Shown: positions 44,900 through 57,816 of the stretch, piece after piece
Numbering within the stretch: the stretch's first letter is position 1
How the letters are laid out: each line of letters starts with the position of its first letter
Assembly (NCBI GenBank): GCA_023213395.1
Contig: CM041465.1
Span: 178,939,741 to 179,003,740, forward strand
Direction of reading: 5' to 3'
From: Cycas panzhihuaensis
Lineage: Eukaryota; Cycadophyta
DNA: 64,000 bases
The notes under the pieces: model-generated
What the model saw: only the letters and a program-made list of their open reading frames with translations
Database searches by the model: none
What the model was told of the DNA's origin: nothing
Translations under genes and position numbers: made by a program

Positions 44900-47365
44900 G
44901 GTTGGGTAAGCACCCTTCAAAAATCATAACGACCAGGACGTATGGGAATGGTCTTGGGAAGTAATGATACTTCCAGAAGAGGATTAGAATATGGAGCAGA
45001 AGAAGAGGCGCCAGCTACCTCTTTAGTGGCTTGAGACTGAGTAAGGGTATATAAGGGAGTGGCCTTAAGAATTTGGATTACCTTCTTTCCCTTATTCTGG
45101 GACCGCGAAGGCAAGGGAGTGCGTCGGTGAGGGGAATGCGAAGAAGAAGATGAATCTCGAGTGCCCTTCCCCTTATCACGGGAAGGACGGGAATTCAGGG
45201 ATCTCCCTCGGTTCTGGTTGTTTTTGGGCTGAGCATTATGATCATGTTCCCCATGTTTGGGGAATAGATCCATGTGGACCGGTTGGTTTAAGTTGGGCCT
45301 TGAGGCCTATTTAGGGGATGGGTCACGTTAAGGGGCATCCTTAGGATGTTGAGCCCTATAACGTGAGTTGTTATGGAAACACACCCCATGAATGGAACAC
45401 CACTTCTTCTCAAGTGAGGAATCTGGCTTCCTCGCTAAAGAGGACTAGCGTTACCACTCCTAGTGAGGGTAGCTTGAGTAGCTTGTTGGATTTGTTTGTT
45501 GGAAGTGGGTGATGAAAGAACTTGCAGTTTAAGTTCCTTCATCGTATGTTCGAATAAACGTATAGTGGAGGTGAGCGAGTCTAGGGTCTTCTCAGTCAGA
45601 TGAGAAGAGGACCTAGTAGATTGTTGTGGTTTGGTCTCTTTAGTTTAAGATGGTGCCTCACATTGTTGTGAGGGTTTGAGAGGCTTCCCAGCCTGGATCT
45701 CAATAGCCTCATATGCTAAACACTTTGGTAGTAGAGTCACATATAGTCACCCTCATCTTAAGGAATTCTACATGGACTTCAAGGTGAAGTGCATTAACAG
45801 AGAGATACCTCTTCAATTCCTTAAGTAAAGTAGCCTTAGTGGAATGGAGGAGGTCATAAAATCACCACACAAAGTCACGATTCATCTCATCGTGACCTTG
45901 TTTGAGCGAAAGAAGGGATTTCATTCCACTTTCGAATAGGTAAGCAACATCAAAATAATTGATGAACTCATCCATAAGTTGCTGGAACGAGAAAATGGAA
46001 TAAGTAGGTAGGCGATAAAACCATTTAAGGGCATCACCTTGTAAGGATCATGGGAGTAATTTCATTAGTATATGATCATAGGCTCAGTAATTAATACATG
46101 CCATAAAGAAACTATGGACGTGCTCTGCTGGGTCTTGTGATGAAGTTCCATCAAACTTAGGAACTTTGGGGGGATGAGGTAGCAAATTAGTTCTTAATGG
46201 CTCAATAGATAATGGTGTCAATCTATAATCCATGAAGGGACGTGCCCTTGCCTGGACCATAGGATCGGTAAATGATATATGAGGTAATGGGTAAAGAACA
46301 TATGGGGGTGGTAGACCCATCCTTCCTTGAGGAAGTGCCCCTTGCTAGAAAGGGACTTGAGGATAAGTGCCTTGAAAGGAAGTTGGGTTCCCTTGCAAAG
46401 ACACGACGTAAGAAGCTATGCAGGATGATGGAAAAGAAGGGTGTGGAATCGGGTTTTGTCCATAAGGATCGCCCGTGGGTGGTGCAACCCCGTATGGATG
46501 TAATGGGTCCACCTCATAAGCTGGAATATGATTTTCTTTATCGTGCCCCCAAGGTTGGGAAGTATAACTTAGGGGTACGTAAAGGGAAGGACCATTAGGT
46601 TGGTTTTGAGTATACGTGGGAGTGGATCCCACATGACTGGTGGTAGTAGCGTTAGTAGGACCTTTAGGCCTTACTAGGAAATGCATGCACCACATTGAGA
46701 GGTGGCATATTAGCCTAACTAAGAAAAGATATGCTAACTCTAAGCTAGGAGAAAGATATACCATGAGAGGGTCCTGAAGAGCTAGGACCATGATGAGGAA
46801 TGTAAGGTGCAACATGCATCCCTAAAGTAGGTGTAGGGATAGAGCAGGACGAATGTGCAGGCACAAAAGGATTACTTGTCATGGGAGGTGTAGATGCAGA
46901 TGAAGACGGTAGGACAGGAGCGGACGAGGAGGAGGCTCCCCCACGTAAGACATCTTTAAACCATCTTGGACGCGATTGAAAATGAACAGCTCGAAAGCCC
47001 TTACTAAGGGCTTCAACCACGTCAACAGGAGGGGTATTTACATGATCATAAGAGGTAGACGGGACCTCAAATGAAGTAGACCCCTCAGGGCGCTCCTTAT
47101 AAGAATCACCAACTAGATGGTGGATCTCAAGAGGAGATGGGCCCTCTACCGTATGAGTAAAAGGATGGGTGTCAAGTGGATGATGTTGATCACCTGGGTA
47201 GTAAATAGGATCGTCACCCTCTTGGGTGGATCCAGGAATGGATGTGGGGAACTCATGAGTTCTTGAGACAAATGCATGATAGGCCCAATCAGAAGGGTAT
47301 CCTTCTATAGTCGAATCATAATCTGATGATGAAAGAAAATGATACACGAAATCTTCTAACAACAA
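44900..47365 (-). pseudogene. Element F gag
   Basis: An N-terminal Ser/Pro/His-rich segment of 206 codons (47365-46745) is followed by a Pro/Tyr-rich stretch. The capsid-like core is V-P-K-F-D-G-T-S-S-Q-D-P-A-E-H-V (46180-46130) and L-Q-G-D-A-L-K-W-F-Y-R-L-P (about 46020), the Retrotrans_gag signature. A basic Ser/Arg-rich tail (45273-44917) lies before protease. There is one frame change between the first segment and the rest, and a few TAG and TAA codons. The start ATG at 47365 is about 200 bp after the primer site. Confidence 0.7.
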
Positions 47366-47546
47366 AGGTAAACCACGTAGGTGATGTGAGAAGCATCACA
47401 TACAAAGCTTGCCAACACGTTAGAAGAAGGAAAAATATGCAAAGTGTGTGTATTGGGGGTTGCCCAACAAAGAGATGAAGTGGAAGAGACCACTAAAAGG
47501 TAATAGTACCAACAGGAAGGGATGGGAACTAGCTCCCTTACTCGAA

Positions 47547-47566
47547 AGTCCCCAGTATAGTTGCCA
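47547..47566 (-). other. Element F primer-binding site
   Basis: One base after the 5' LTR the - strand reads TGGCAACTATACTGGGGAC. It resembles the TGGCGACT...CTGGGGAC site of Tat elements and is not the tRNA-iMet site used by the other elements here. Confidence 0.7.
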
Positions 47567-47567
47567 G

Positions 47568-50324
47568 TGGATGCATATCTATAGGATAATCACTAGGCTC
47601 GGTAGGAGTGATGATAGTCGATAGTGATATCGAAGGTGCAAACAAAAACCTACAAGCAAAGAAAGTATCACGCAGGGCACCCCGTGCATCAGATCATGAG
47701 TTTGGGACCTACATATGATACCCAACTACCTTGAAGTGGCCCTCAATTTGGGAAAGAGAGAGGGAATACAAGGAGGATAGCCTGAATAGACTCAAGAGGA
47801 AGGTCCTCCCACCCTTGGATGGTCGGAAGGGTAGAAAAGAAATCCTCAAAGGTTTCCCTATGATGGAGGGAAACAGATGTTGACAAAGTAAGCGAGAGCC
47901 TACGATGTAGCCAGGTCTCTCTTGGTTATTTGGCCAAGCAAATAGAGCCAAGAGGAGGAGAGAGAGAGGGAGAGAGACAACTAAACCAAAGTTTCCTTTG
48001 ACGATTCAAAGAGCAAATGAAAAATGAAAAAGGAATAGGTGTCACACATGCAAGTAAGCAATATCAAACGAAATTAACTAAAAGGGTAAGTTAGGCTTTG
48101 TAGGAAAAAGGAAAGAGGAGATCAAGTTCCCTATAACGTCCTTTTGCTATAGGGGTTGAGTATATGATATGCAAGTATACAAATATAAATGAAAGATACC
48201 ATTTACCCTTTTTACTTTTATATGACCTACTTAGCTAGAACATAGATTCCAAATAAATAATAAGAAAAGGAAATGGGGGTTAAAGGAGGGATGTGCATAC
48301 CCAGAAGATGTAGTGGTTGGCGGAAGGCCTTACCCATGTGCAACGTACGTCCTTGCATCAATCCACAGATGTGTAACCAAGTCTTGACGTGAATGATGGG
48401 GGCTTCCTTACCTTCCCCTTTGTGAAAAGAAAGCAGAATAGAAGAAAGGAAAAGTAAAGGAGAACAATAGTAGATCTTACCCAGATCCGGATACGTTATA
48501 CCCTTACAAGGAAGTGTCATGCAAACCTGCACACATAGGGGCTTATCCCTTCCAAGAAGGGGCTACAAAAATAAGCTATATATATGCAAGTATATATATG
48601 TAATATTTGTGTTAAAATGTTAGGAAAAATAACCGTTGTAATAAGCTCTAAAATCCTCTCTCAAGCAAGCATATACATCAAGCGAAATGGAGTGAAGAGA
48701 AGCCTCAAGATGGCTAACCCCCTGCTAGGTTCTCCACAAAACTCTCTAGCACAATAAGATGAGGGTAAAGATAACTAAGGACAGCTAAGAAGCACGAGGA
48801 CAAAAGTGACAAAGCGTTGGGGAAATATCCAAGGTGCAGAGTTGCTATGGGCAGCAATATGATGCATAAACATTTGCCAATGTTATCAAGGGATACCTAA
48901 TAATACAATGGACACTATGGGGGTCCAAACAGGAGGCATGCAGGCCTGGAATCAGCATAGCAAGGGGCTGCATACACTGATAATCCAGTGCAGGCCTAGG
49001 GCTCACCAACTCCTATTTAACCTAAAAGAAGCATGGAGCAAGAGAAGAAAAGGTGGGAAGGGGATTGCCCTTGGAGAGAAGGACTGAGTGGGGGGGCTAC
49101 CTCACCTTACTCTCTTCACTCAACCTTGTGGTTCTTCTCTTATTGCTCCCTTAAGGAAAACTAGCAAAGGAAAGGTAGAGACCCAAGAGCAACAAGCCAA
49201 ACTTAAATGAAGACAAGCTTTGCTACGGTCAAACCTGAAGGAAACAGGTAAACAAATCAAGAAATGGGTCCAATATGAAGATAACTTACCATTAATCTGG
49301 GGAAAAGGGTTTGGAGGACCTACTGGGCTGATATAGGATAGGTCTGGGCCTACAATCAACAGAGAAGTAGGTCTCTGCAAGGGTTTGCAGGAGAAATCCC
49401 AAGGGACAGCTGAAGGAGACATTTGTTGGGCGAGTTGGAGAAGAACGACACCAAAATTTACTTGATAACACCTGGAGAGAGGCTTCCCACCATAGAGGAA
49501 GGTAGTTGCAGATGGATCCTGGCCTAGAGTTGCAGGAAACACAGGCCTACAAGTGCACCTGTAGTAGGAAGAGAAGAGGACAGAAAGTTGCAGCAGGAAA
49601 TAGTTGTGTTAAAAAGTAAAAAATGATCTAAGAGTCCTCAAAATGATGAGGGTTTAATACTTATACTCATCCCAGCCCTAAGTGAGCAAATAGGGCTGAG
49701 GTGGATGCAAAGCCACGTGGCGATTCTGCGAGAAACGTGAGAATTTCTACAATAGTTTTAAAAAATAACTGACAATAGTCGCACCACGGTAAACTTCACA
49801 GTACCGCTAAGTTTACTACGGTGTGAGACCAGAAAGCCAGAATGGTAAAAATCTGGGTTTTGGGAGCCTTAGGAGGTGATGTAGCAGGCCTGAGAGGGGC
49901 TGGACCTCCTGTTTAGGTGGCTGAGACAGTCTAAAATGCACTTGGACAAAGGTGAGTAGAGCATCAATGGGCAAAGGTCCCAGAAATGAGGTGCTAGGAG
50001 CTCAAAGTCGAGGCATGAATGGGTTATACAAATCGAAAGGAACTTAAGGCAGTGTGGAGACAACGCAAAGGGTCATATAGTGCCATGGGGATGCTTACCT
50101 TGCAGAAAGGTATCTCCCGCTAGGTCATCATAAGCTCACAATATGACAAGCAACATGAACATGCAACAAATACAAAGTGATCATGAAAATGAAGCAAACA
50201 GTCATGCAATGAGGCATCACTTCTGTCAACCTTTCCATCGAAATAGTACAAGTGAAAAGGAAGAAGCATACTTGAGCCTACCTGAGTCGACCTATCCATA
50301 TCCATTCTCGGTAGCCAGGAAACA
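47568..50324 (-). repeat. Element F 5' LTR
   Basis: 2757 bp, the partner of 33379-36146. A stem-loop at 49782-49826 repeats the one in the other LTR (GTAAACTT 49789-49796 with AAGTTTAC 49809-49816). Confidence 0.9.
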
Positions 50325-50499
50325 CATACCAAAGTGGGACCTTATTGACACCCACATTATTAAGAGACTCAACATCAATGCATGTATTATACAAAGCCCT
50401 CACAAACTAAGTACCACAAGCATACAAATCATTTAAGCTTGAGGTTCTAAGGTTATAAAGATTCTGGACATATAAAGATCTACTTGGGATGGATAGATT
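50325..50499 (+). other. Element J internal fragment between F and G
   Basis: Starts with the CATAC duplication of F and ends with AGATT before G. No domain seen. Confidence 0.6.
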
Positions 50500-50857
50500 T
50501 GTTCGAGAACTTGAAATCATATACAAATATTCTCAACCACAGGATCTTTAACCATACACAGTAAGCAACAAATTGAAAATACAGAAAATAGATGAATAGA
50601 ACATAGGATATACGTGGGAAACCTTTTCGGGAAAAAACCCACCACAAAAGAATCCTCAAGGGATCATTGATTATTACACAATAAACTTGGATGATTAAAT
50701 ACATAAGGCCTCAAGGCATATATACTCTCTAAGAGGTGTCACCCGTTTAGGGTTGTGACCCTCTGAATAAATCACACATTTTCACTCACACCTTTTCACA
50801 TAATTAAACCATATTAACATTAATTAAGTGGCTTAATAATTAACTACCACGCTAACA
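50500..50857 (-). repeat. Element G 3' LTR
   Basis: 358 bp, the partner of 56434-56791. The polypurine tract adjoins on the right (TCCCCCCTAAATG on +). Confidence 0.9.
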
Positions 50858-50949
50858 TCCCCCCTAAATGTGAATGTGGGGAATCTACAACATGCAACAG
50901 TTGAGCTATCACGAAGACTGGGACTATCCTGCAACTTTTTTATCCTTGT

Positions 50950-52480
50950 TGATACATCCCCCCTTAAGGATAACATCAGTGAGTCCTAATCCGGTACGCA
51001 TCTTCGTGAATTAGTCTTCAGTGAGTGGCTTGGTAAACACATCCACAAGTTGTAATTCACTTAGACAATAGTCAACCTGCAGTTTCCCTGACTTGATCGA
51101 CTCATGAATGTAATGGTGCTCAATCTCGATATGCTTTATACGTGCATGAAACTCTAGATTCTTCGACAGACAAATGGTACTCTGATTATCAATAAAGAGA
51201 ATCAGATGTCCATTAAAAATGCCAAGAAATTCTAAGAGACCTTTCAATCATACTGCTTCTTTCACAACAGCACTGAGTCCTTGATATTCTGCTTCTATAG
51301 AAGATAGTGCCAATATCTGCTGCTTCTTGACTGCCACGAAACAAATCCATTTCTAATACTAAACAGGTATCCAGTAGTGGACTTTCAATTGTTGGAATCT
51401 CCTCCCCAATTAGCATCCGTGTAGCCATGCAACCTGGTCTTCTGACCTCTGCGGTATTTAAGACCAAAATTGATTATCCCCTTTAGATATTTCAAAATCC
51501 ACTTTGCTGCCACCAAATGAGGCTCTTGTGGATTCTGCGTGTAGCGGGAAACCAATCCAATAACATATGCATTACCTGTCCTGGTATGAGTCAAATAAAT
51601 GAGACTCCCTACCAACTGACAATACTTTGTGCCATCTATAAAAGGTTGGGCTATATCGTTATGCAATCTTGCACATTTGACACATGGTGTTGCAACAGGT
51701 TTGCAGTGTTGCATCCCAAATCTCTCCAATTTGTTCTTCACATACTACGATTGTAACAACATGATCCTATCTTCCATCTGCCTGATCTGAATGCCCAAGA
51801 AATAATGAAGTTTCCCAAGATCTGTCATGTCAAATGAAGCTCCCAAATTGGATTTGACTTTAGCTATAGCCTTGTCATGATTACCATTGATTATTAGATC
51901 ATCCACATACACCACGCAAGCAACTATAGAAGGCCCTCTTCTTTTCACATATAGTTTTGGGTCAAGTTCTGAAATTTCAAAACCTTTAGCTTTCATCTTG
52001 GAATCCATCTTCTCATACCAAGCATGGGGTGCTTGTTTTAAGCCATAGATTGATTTCTTCAAATGGAAAATAAGATGCTCCTAGCCATCCTTAATGAATC
52101 CTAGAAGTTGTGATATGTATATCTCCTCCTTTAGATCCCTATTAAGGAATGCAGACTTAACATCCATATGGTGTAACTCCCATTCTAATACATCTTATAA
52201 GGAAATGAGTAAGCAGACCATTGTCATTCTGGAGACTGGTGCAAACGTCTCTTCATAGTCAATTCCTTCTTTCTGCTTGAATCCCTATGCAACAAGTCTG
52301 GCCTTGTACTTGTCCACCTCTCCATCTGAGTGGAACTTTGTCTTATAGTCCCACTTGTATCCAATAAGATTCTTCGACGGAGGTAGTGGAACCAAATCCC
52401 ATGTATTATTCTTCATCAGAGAACTATATTCTTCCTCCATTGTAGCTCTCCATCTTGGATCTCCTTTCACTTCAGCAAAT
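50950..52480 (-). pseudogene. Element G reverse transcriptase and RNase H
   Basis: RT opens with D-P-R-W-R-A-T-M-E-E-E-Y and Y-K-W-D-Y-K-T-K (52470-52285). After a stop-bearing gap comes K-S-I-Y-G-L-K-Q-A-P-H-A-W-Y and the catalytic V-V-Y-V-D-D-L-I-I (52062-51745), both Asp kept. RNase H has G-Y-T-D-A-N-W-G-G-D (about 51400), D-N-Q-S-T-I-C-L-S-K and Q-L-V-D-V-F-T-K-P-L (51247-51011), the typical copia end. A frameshift lies between the A-N-W-G-G-D block and D-N-Q-S. Confidence 0.86.
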
Positions 52481-52899
52481 AATTCAAGATGACTGGAGTC
52501 ATTGGTGTCGACCAGTAGATTTCAACTAACATGCTGACTTCTGGTTCATCTATCATCAGTAAGGGTTTGCATCGCCACACTGGAATCTTCAAGAGTTTTC
52601 CTTACCTATAAAGGTATAGAAGGAGAGGTACTTCTACTTGTGATGGTTCCTCACTATTACGTGTCCCACTTGGTCCTACTTCCTCAGGTGCTACAACGAC
52701 TAGCTCATCATCCTCTTTGCTTGAAGAATCTAGGAATGGGAGAAGGGGAGGGTAAAAAGGTTCCTCTGATGCTCTTTTAGCATGATATGTCGATGACTCG
52801 TCAAATTTAACATCTCGACTAACTACAATCTTCTACCCATGTGGATTCCATAGTCTGTAGGCTTTGTTCTCCGTGCAATACCCCATGAATATGCACTTC

Positions 52900-54062
52900 A
52901 GACACTTTCAATCCAGCTTCTTGTGGGTATCATCAGGGATGTGGGCATACGCTATACACCCAAATGTTCTCAAATGGATAATGGTAGGCTTTTGACTGGT
53001 CCATTTCTCTTCGAGGGTCATGCTGCAAACTGCCTGAGTAGATATCCAATTTAAAATATAAACAACAGTCGCCATAGCTTCTGCCCAAAACTTCGATGGT
53101 AGGTTTTTAGCATGCACCATACACCTCGCCATCTCCATCATGGTACGGTTCTTTCTTTCAGCAACTCCATTCTATTATGGGGTATACGAGACTATAAACT
53201 CCTACTTTATACCATGGTTGCAGCAAAACTAATTGAATGCATTATTGTCATATTCCTTACCATTATCACTTCGTAAAGTTTTTATTTTCTTATCACTTTT
53301 ATTTTCAACCATCGCTTTCCACTCACGGAAGCGATCAAATACGTCTAACTTGTTCTTGAGAAAATAAACCCAGGCTTTCCTGGTGTAATTATCCACAAAC
53401 ATAAGTGTATATTGGGCTCTTGATATTGAAGGATTAGGTAGTGGTCTCATAAGGTCTGAGTGTACAAGCTCCAACTTCTCCTTGGATCTCCAAGCATTAT
53501 CTCGAGCAAAATGATAGCGATGATACTTGCCATACCTGCATCGTTCGCATATATCATCTGAGCAGGTAACCAACGACAGTCCTTCCACCATCTTCAACCT
53601 CTTCAGTAGTGCAATACTCCTATAATTAAGGTGCCCAAGGTGATTGTGCTATAATTTACTTTCATCATCAGCACTGGCAACAAAGGCATAAGACTTCTTC
53701 TGAGATTGAAACTTTTCAAACACCCAGAAGTTGTCCCTGAATTTCTCAGTAGCTACGATAGCAAAGTTCTATTTTGGGTTCTTTATCAGGCACTTATCAT
53801 CATAGAGCTCCACTTTCATACATTGTTTGCAGATCTTCCGAGTAGACAGAAGGTTTAACTGCATCTTGGGTACATAATATACCCCAGAAAACTTTCCTCC
53901 TGCAATGGAAACATCACCGATACCATCTACTGGCAACACGCGAGCATCTCCAAGAACGATCTCAGTATCACTTTGATTTGCTTTCGATGTATCAAAGTTC
54001 CACCTTTGGTAAGATATGTGCTTCTACCCTCCAAAATCCAGTACCCAATAGTCTCTCTGATC
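52900..54062 (-). pseudogene. Element G protease and integrase
   Basis: Protease near 54060-54000 reads Y-W-V-L-D-F-G-G, a decayed W-x-x-D-S-G-A. The pre-integrase region has H-L-G-H-L-N-Y-R-S-I and C-E-R-C-R-Y-G-K (53650-53510). The integrase core has H-S-D-L-M-R-P, L-R-S-D-N-G-K-E-Y (53597-53229) and, past a frame break, L-P-S-K-F-W-A-E-A (53141-52908). The first two catalytic Asp are visible; the Glu lies in the broken part. Confidence 0.82.
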
Positions 54063-54910
54063 TGTTTTGGCTAACAAGGTCTATGCTTGAATGTAATGAG
54101 TAGCAACATTCTTTCCTTTATCATCCTGGTTACCTTTGTGTTTGTCACGACGTTTGAACCAATAGTTCTTCTTACGATGACCATCCTTCTTACAGTAATT
54201 ACACTTTCATTAAACTTCTTCTTGTCTTGAGATCTTTCTCCATACCTTTGTGTGATTTTCTCCTCCTTAGGGGCCTCCCTCCTCTGTGTTTTCATGGCTA
54301 AGGCCTGACTTGAACTAGAACCTCCAAGCAAACCATGATGTTTGAGCTTGGCATCCTCCGCTAGAATTAGGTTTTTGAACCCATCAAAAGTTTCTCCCTC
54401 CATCACTTCATCTTTACCGTAAATGGTCTGGAATGTGGCGAACGCAGTTGGCAGCTTCGACATGATTATCACAAATAAAAGCGCATCATCGATCGAGTTC
54501 TGCTTTAACTCTTCTAGCTTGTTCTTTAAGTCGGTTATTTTATTTAGGCAGGAGCTGATATTATTCTCATCTTCGACTTTTGAATTGAGTAGTTCTAACA
54601 TCAGAGCAAGACATCTATTCATCTTCTTCTTCTCAAATGTATCACACAACTTCATCCAAATCTCAACTGGGTCATCTAGATTGTGAACTAGAGCCCTCTA
54701 GTCCGGCGCCAGTAAGAGCTTTAGTAATCCAATGGCCATATATTGCTTCTCTTCAAGTTTGATACACTCCTTATGGTCAAGTGGGACTGAATCAAGCTTC
54801 ACCTTGGTAATACTCTAGAGTTGGTTCACCATCAAAATAAGCTCCATATTAGTCTTCCATTCACTGAAATTGTTACCGTTAAAGATAACCTTAGGCATAA
54901 GCTTCTCCAT
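54063..54910 (-). pseudogene. Element G gag
   Basis: ATG 54910 begins M-E-K-L-M-P-K-V-I-F-N-G-N-N-F-S-E-W-K, the copia gag N-terminus (F-x-G-x-N-F-x-x-W). Further on: V-E-I-W-M-K-L-C-D-T-F-E-K-K-K, L-K-Q-N-S-I-D-D-A-L-L-F and a Gly/Ser hinge with basic tail (54655-54071). Two stops occur between 54830 and 54660; the final 194 codons are open. A zinc-knuckle remnant is likely near 54190. Confidence 0.8.
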
Positions 54911-56422
54911 CTCGAATATCTAGCTACAATATGAAGTACATGACACCAAACGAACATATTAAGGATGAAAATGCACCCTTGTGACCTCGTCTACTTTATG
55001 AGCATGCTTCCAAAGGGTCCCAACATGAATGATACCCATATTACGTGAGTCATCGACTATTTTTCTCCCCTTATCCATCAATAAACGACCTTAAATAGTC
55101 ATTAAATGTCATACCCGACACTTAAAATGACTAAAAAATAAGTGCTCCAATACAAAGATGGCTGTACATAAAGATGGTGCACGGTCTCCAAGCCAAAAAA
55201 TCACAAAAAAACTCATTGATTTGCACTCAAAACGGCTCAAGGACACATCAAGTATCTCTCACTATTAACGTGCATCAATGGTTCAAAGGGCTTTTATAAA
55301 GTTGAATTGAGATTGGAATATGCCAAAAGGCATATTCCAAAAGTTACGACTTTTCATGGAACTCGTGTTTTTTTAACTTAAGTTGCATGCTTAAGTATCC
55401 TCCAAAAGTCACACTACTTGATGAGAGAGATGTTGCTGTTCAACACACCCTACTGCTTTATGTGCTGTCACCAAGTGGTCTATATCATCCGTACGGCTGG
55501 TAAGGCTTGAACGCAGCCAAGACATGTCTGATGAGTACTTGGACAACCTCTAAACATCTATAATTATCAACAAACTAGCACATAAAGCACCCAGCCTCCT
55601 TGGATCAACACCAAATTAAACCTTAATAGGCAAACAACCCCCTTGAAAATGACCCAACCAGCTTCTAAAGGTGCTAAGACGCCAAGAAAATAACTTAGTC
55701 AGTCTTAGAAAGTCACAAAGAGTGCCTAACTAGTTATAAAAGGACCCAGAACAATAGCAAATCATCCCAGCCAGCTTTCAAACATGCCCAGGCATGTTAA
55801 TAAATGCCCAACCAGCCTCTATATGGCTGTTTTAGGCTTTATATATGTACACGAGTCTCCAAAATCCTCATAAATATAGAAAAAAATAATGAAAACATCA
55901 TTTTACTGCCGTAAACTTGAACCCAACACTTATATTTAGATAGAAAACAACCAATTTGGCCTTCAATCACATCCACTGGTACTTACACAAAGGTTTGATA
56001 GTAAGCAAAACAAAAAATAACCACTTTTTTATCGGTTTTTATGGTATTTTGATGAGAAATATAGTAAACTTATATGTACACATGCTTGGATGTCCTTAAA
56101 GTTGCTGAATCACCATCAATGTGTGTTCTGCTCACTTGAATCACTTCAACAGATCATTAACCAGCTTCGGATGACCCCCAATGAGCTAACTCTAACCACA
56201 AATGTGGTCTTCACACCTGAATACTGACTCCAATAACCCTTACACTTTATTGAATAGTGATCTCCACTGCTTCAACCACCATTGATTTGCTATGCCTGCT
56301 TCTATACGATGTTGGGGTTGATGAACCCTCAAGACTTATCTTGGGTTAGACGGCTTCACCTGGCAACCTATGATCACACCACCCTACTCACTGTCAAGCT
56401 TCAGCTGTGCAGGACTTTATTG
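54911..56422. other. Element G leader, no gene seen
   Basis: 1.5 kb between the primer site and the gag start. No domain recognised. This is long for a copia leader. Confidence 0.5.
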
Positions 56423-56433
56423 ATCTGATACCA

Positions 56434-56791
56434 TATTTGAGAACATGAAATCATACATAGATGTTCTCAACTGCAAGATCTTTAACCATACACAACAAGC
56501 AACAAATTGAAAATATAGAAAATAGATGCACAGAACATAGGATATATATGGAAAACCCTTTCGGGAAAAAATCCACCACAAAAGGATCCTCAAGAGATCA
56601 TTGATTATTACACAATGAACTTGGATGATTGAATACATAAGGCCTCAAGGCATATATACTTTCTAGGAGGTGTCACCTGTTTAGGGTTGTGACCCTCCGA
56701 ATAAATCGCACCTTTTCGCTCACACCTTTTCACATAATTAAACCACATTAATATTAATTAAGTGGCTTAATAATTAACTGATATGCTAACA
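56434..56791 (-). repeat. Element G 5' LTR
   Basis: 358 bp, the partner of 50500-50857. The primer site lies at 56423-56433. Confidence 0.9.
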
Positions 56792-56925
56792 AGATCCTTA
56801 TTCTATGCATAGATTTTTAAACAACCTTTGATGGACCTATCGATTGGACACCAATAGTAAGAGGTGGTCACATGCATCTATGTATCAGGATACTTTAAGG
56901 GCAAAGCATTTAAGGGGAGATGGAA

Positions 56926-57187
56926 TGTAGTGAGCCTACACCACATGTTAGAGAGGGCTATAACCCTCCATCATATGAGGATTAATAGGATTGGTTAACA
57001 TAAAGGTAGGAATATAATAATATGGTGATGAGTGTTATATATACCCCACTCTATTGTAAAGAGGAGAATATGATACAATGACATGTTAATGGATGTTCTT
57101 CAGAACCCTACCTTCTTCTTTCATCTTATTTCTTCTATTTCTCTTTATATTTCTTTATATTGATTTGGTTACATGCTTAAGCGTATA
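56926..57187 (+). repeat. Element J 3' LTR
   Basis: About 262 bp, the partner of 31817-32078. The purine tract AAGGGGAGATGGAA directly precedes it. Confidence 0.8.
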
Positions 57188-57466
57188 AATGGTGTTATCT
57201 ATCCTTGGAATATAACCCAATATAGAAAAATAAAGCTTAAAATTTAAGTTGAATGTAGAAGAAATAAATTGCTTGCAGTACCTGATGGACAAAATCCCCC
57301 TTTGCTTCACAACCTCTAATCTGTCCTGCTATTGTTCCTCAATCTTCTTGGAGAGAGTGCTTAGTGAAGGTCTTTCCTCAATCTCTACCTAGGTAGGGAG
57401 AGTACTCAATCATATAGGAAAAAAAAAAAATTCTATTATGGGTAGCTTCCCACGATCGCAAACACA
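57188..57466 (-). pseudogene. Element C leader and gag start fragment
   Basis: On the - strand, after the primer site, the frame reads V-E-I-E-E-R-P-S-L-S-T-L-S-K-K-I-E-E-Q, a coiled-coil-like gag start. It is cut by J after about 280 bp, and the rest of gag is absent. Confidence 0.45.
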
Positions 57467-57480
57467 GCTCTGATACCACT

Positions 57481-57816
57481 TGGACCGTTCCTTCTCAGAA
57501 ATCTGGGCTCATAGGAATGATAATTAGCAGAAAATAAAGCTAAATAACACGAGTGCACAAGCATATCACAAAAAATGAACCACCAAAAGGAGTACCGAAG
57601 TACTTTCTCCTTTCAAGATATCATACTCAATAACATTACAAGTGATTTAACCCTTTAAATACACAAGTAAGGGTCTTCATCCTTAATGATTCTATTGGTG
57701 GACCTAGCGGTCTTACATTTTATTAGATGGCTTAGCAGTCCATACACACAACTTACTAAAACCCTTAATCCTTACTTGTTAGTAGTTCTTGCTTACTAAG
57801 GAAAGGTGGGATTATG

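Larger units (their letters stand above)
33379..50324 (-). mobile_element. Element F: 16.9-kb Tat-like Ty3/gypsy element with extra domains
   Basis: LTRs at 33379-36146 (2768 bp) and 47568-50324 (2757 bp) are bounded by perfect 5-bp duplications, CATAC at 33374-33378 and 50325-50329. In element orientation the termini are TGTTTCC...CATCCA. The primer site after the right LTR reads TGGCAACTATACTGGGGAC, like the TGGCGACT...CTGGGGAC site common in Tat elements. Coding order on the - strand: gag, PR, RT, RNase H, INT, then an antisense PMD ORF, then a second RNase H, then the 3' LTR. There is no chromodomain. It interrupts element J. Confidence 0.9.
50500..56791 (-). mobile_element. Element G: full-length Ty1/copia element
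   Basis: Two 358-bp LTRs (50500-50857 and 56434-56791) end in TGTTCGAG.../TATTTGAG...GCTAACA on +. Primer site ATGGTATCAGA (56423-56433 on -) and purine tract (reverse complement of 50858-50872) are in place. Order on the - strand is gag, PR, INT, RT, RNase H, as in copia. Flanks AGATT (50495-50499) and AGATC (56792-56796) are a target duplication with one change, within element J. Frames carry several stops and shifts. Confidence 0.9.
31817..57187 (+). mobile_element. Element J: short gag-only LTR element (TR-GAG type), host of F and G
   Basis: LTRs of about 262 bp lie at 31817-32078 and 56926-57187 and share long identical blocks (CCACATGTTAGAGAGGGCTA, TATATACCCCACTCTATTG). The primer site TGGTATCAGAGC is at 32084-32095, and the purine tract AAGGGGAGATGGAA at 56912-56925. 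After removal of F (33379-50324) and G (50500-56791) the interior is only about 1.6 kb and encodes gag but no protease, RT or integrase. It sits inside the protease of C. Confidence 0.78.

Noticed and set aside
33379-50324. Element F as an infectious, envelope-bearing virus.
   Set aside because: The only ORFs beyond integrase are the antisense PMD-like frame and the second RNase H. I see no transmembrane or envelope-like protein.
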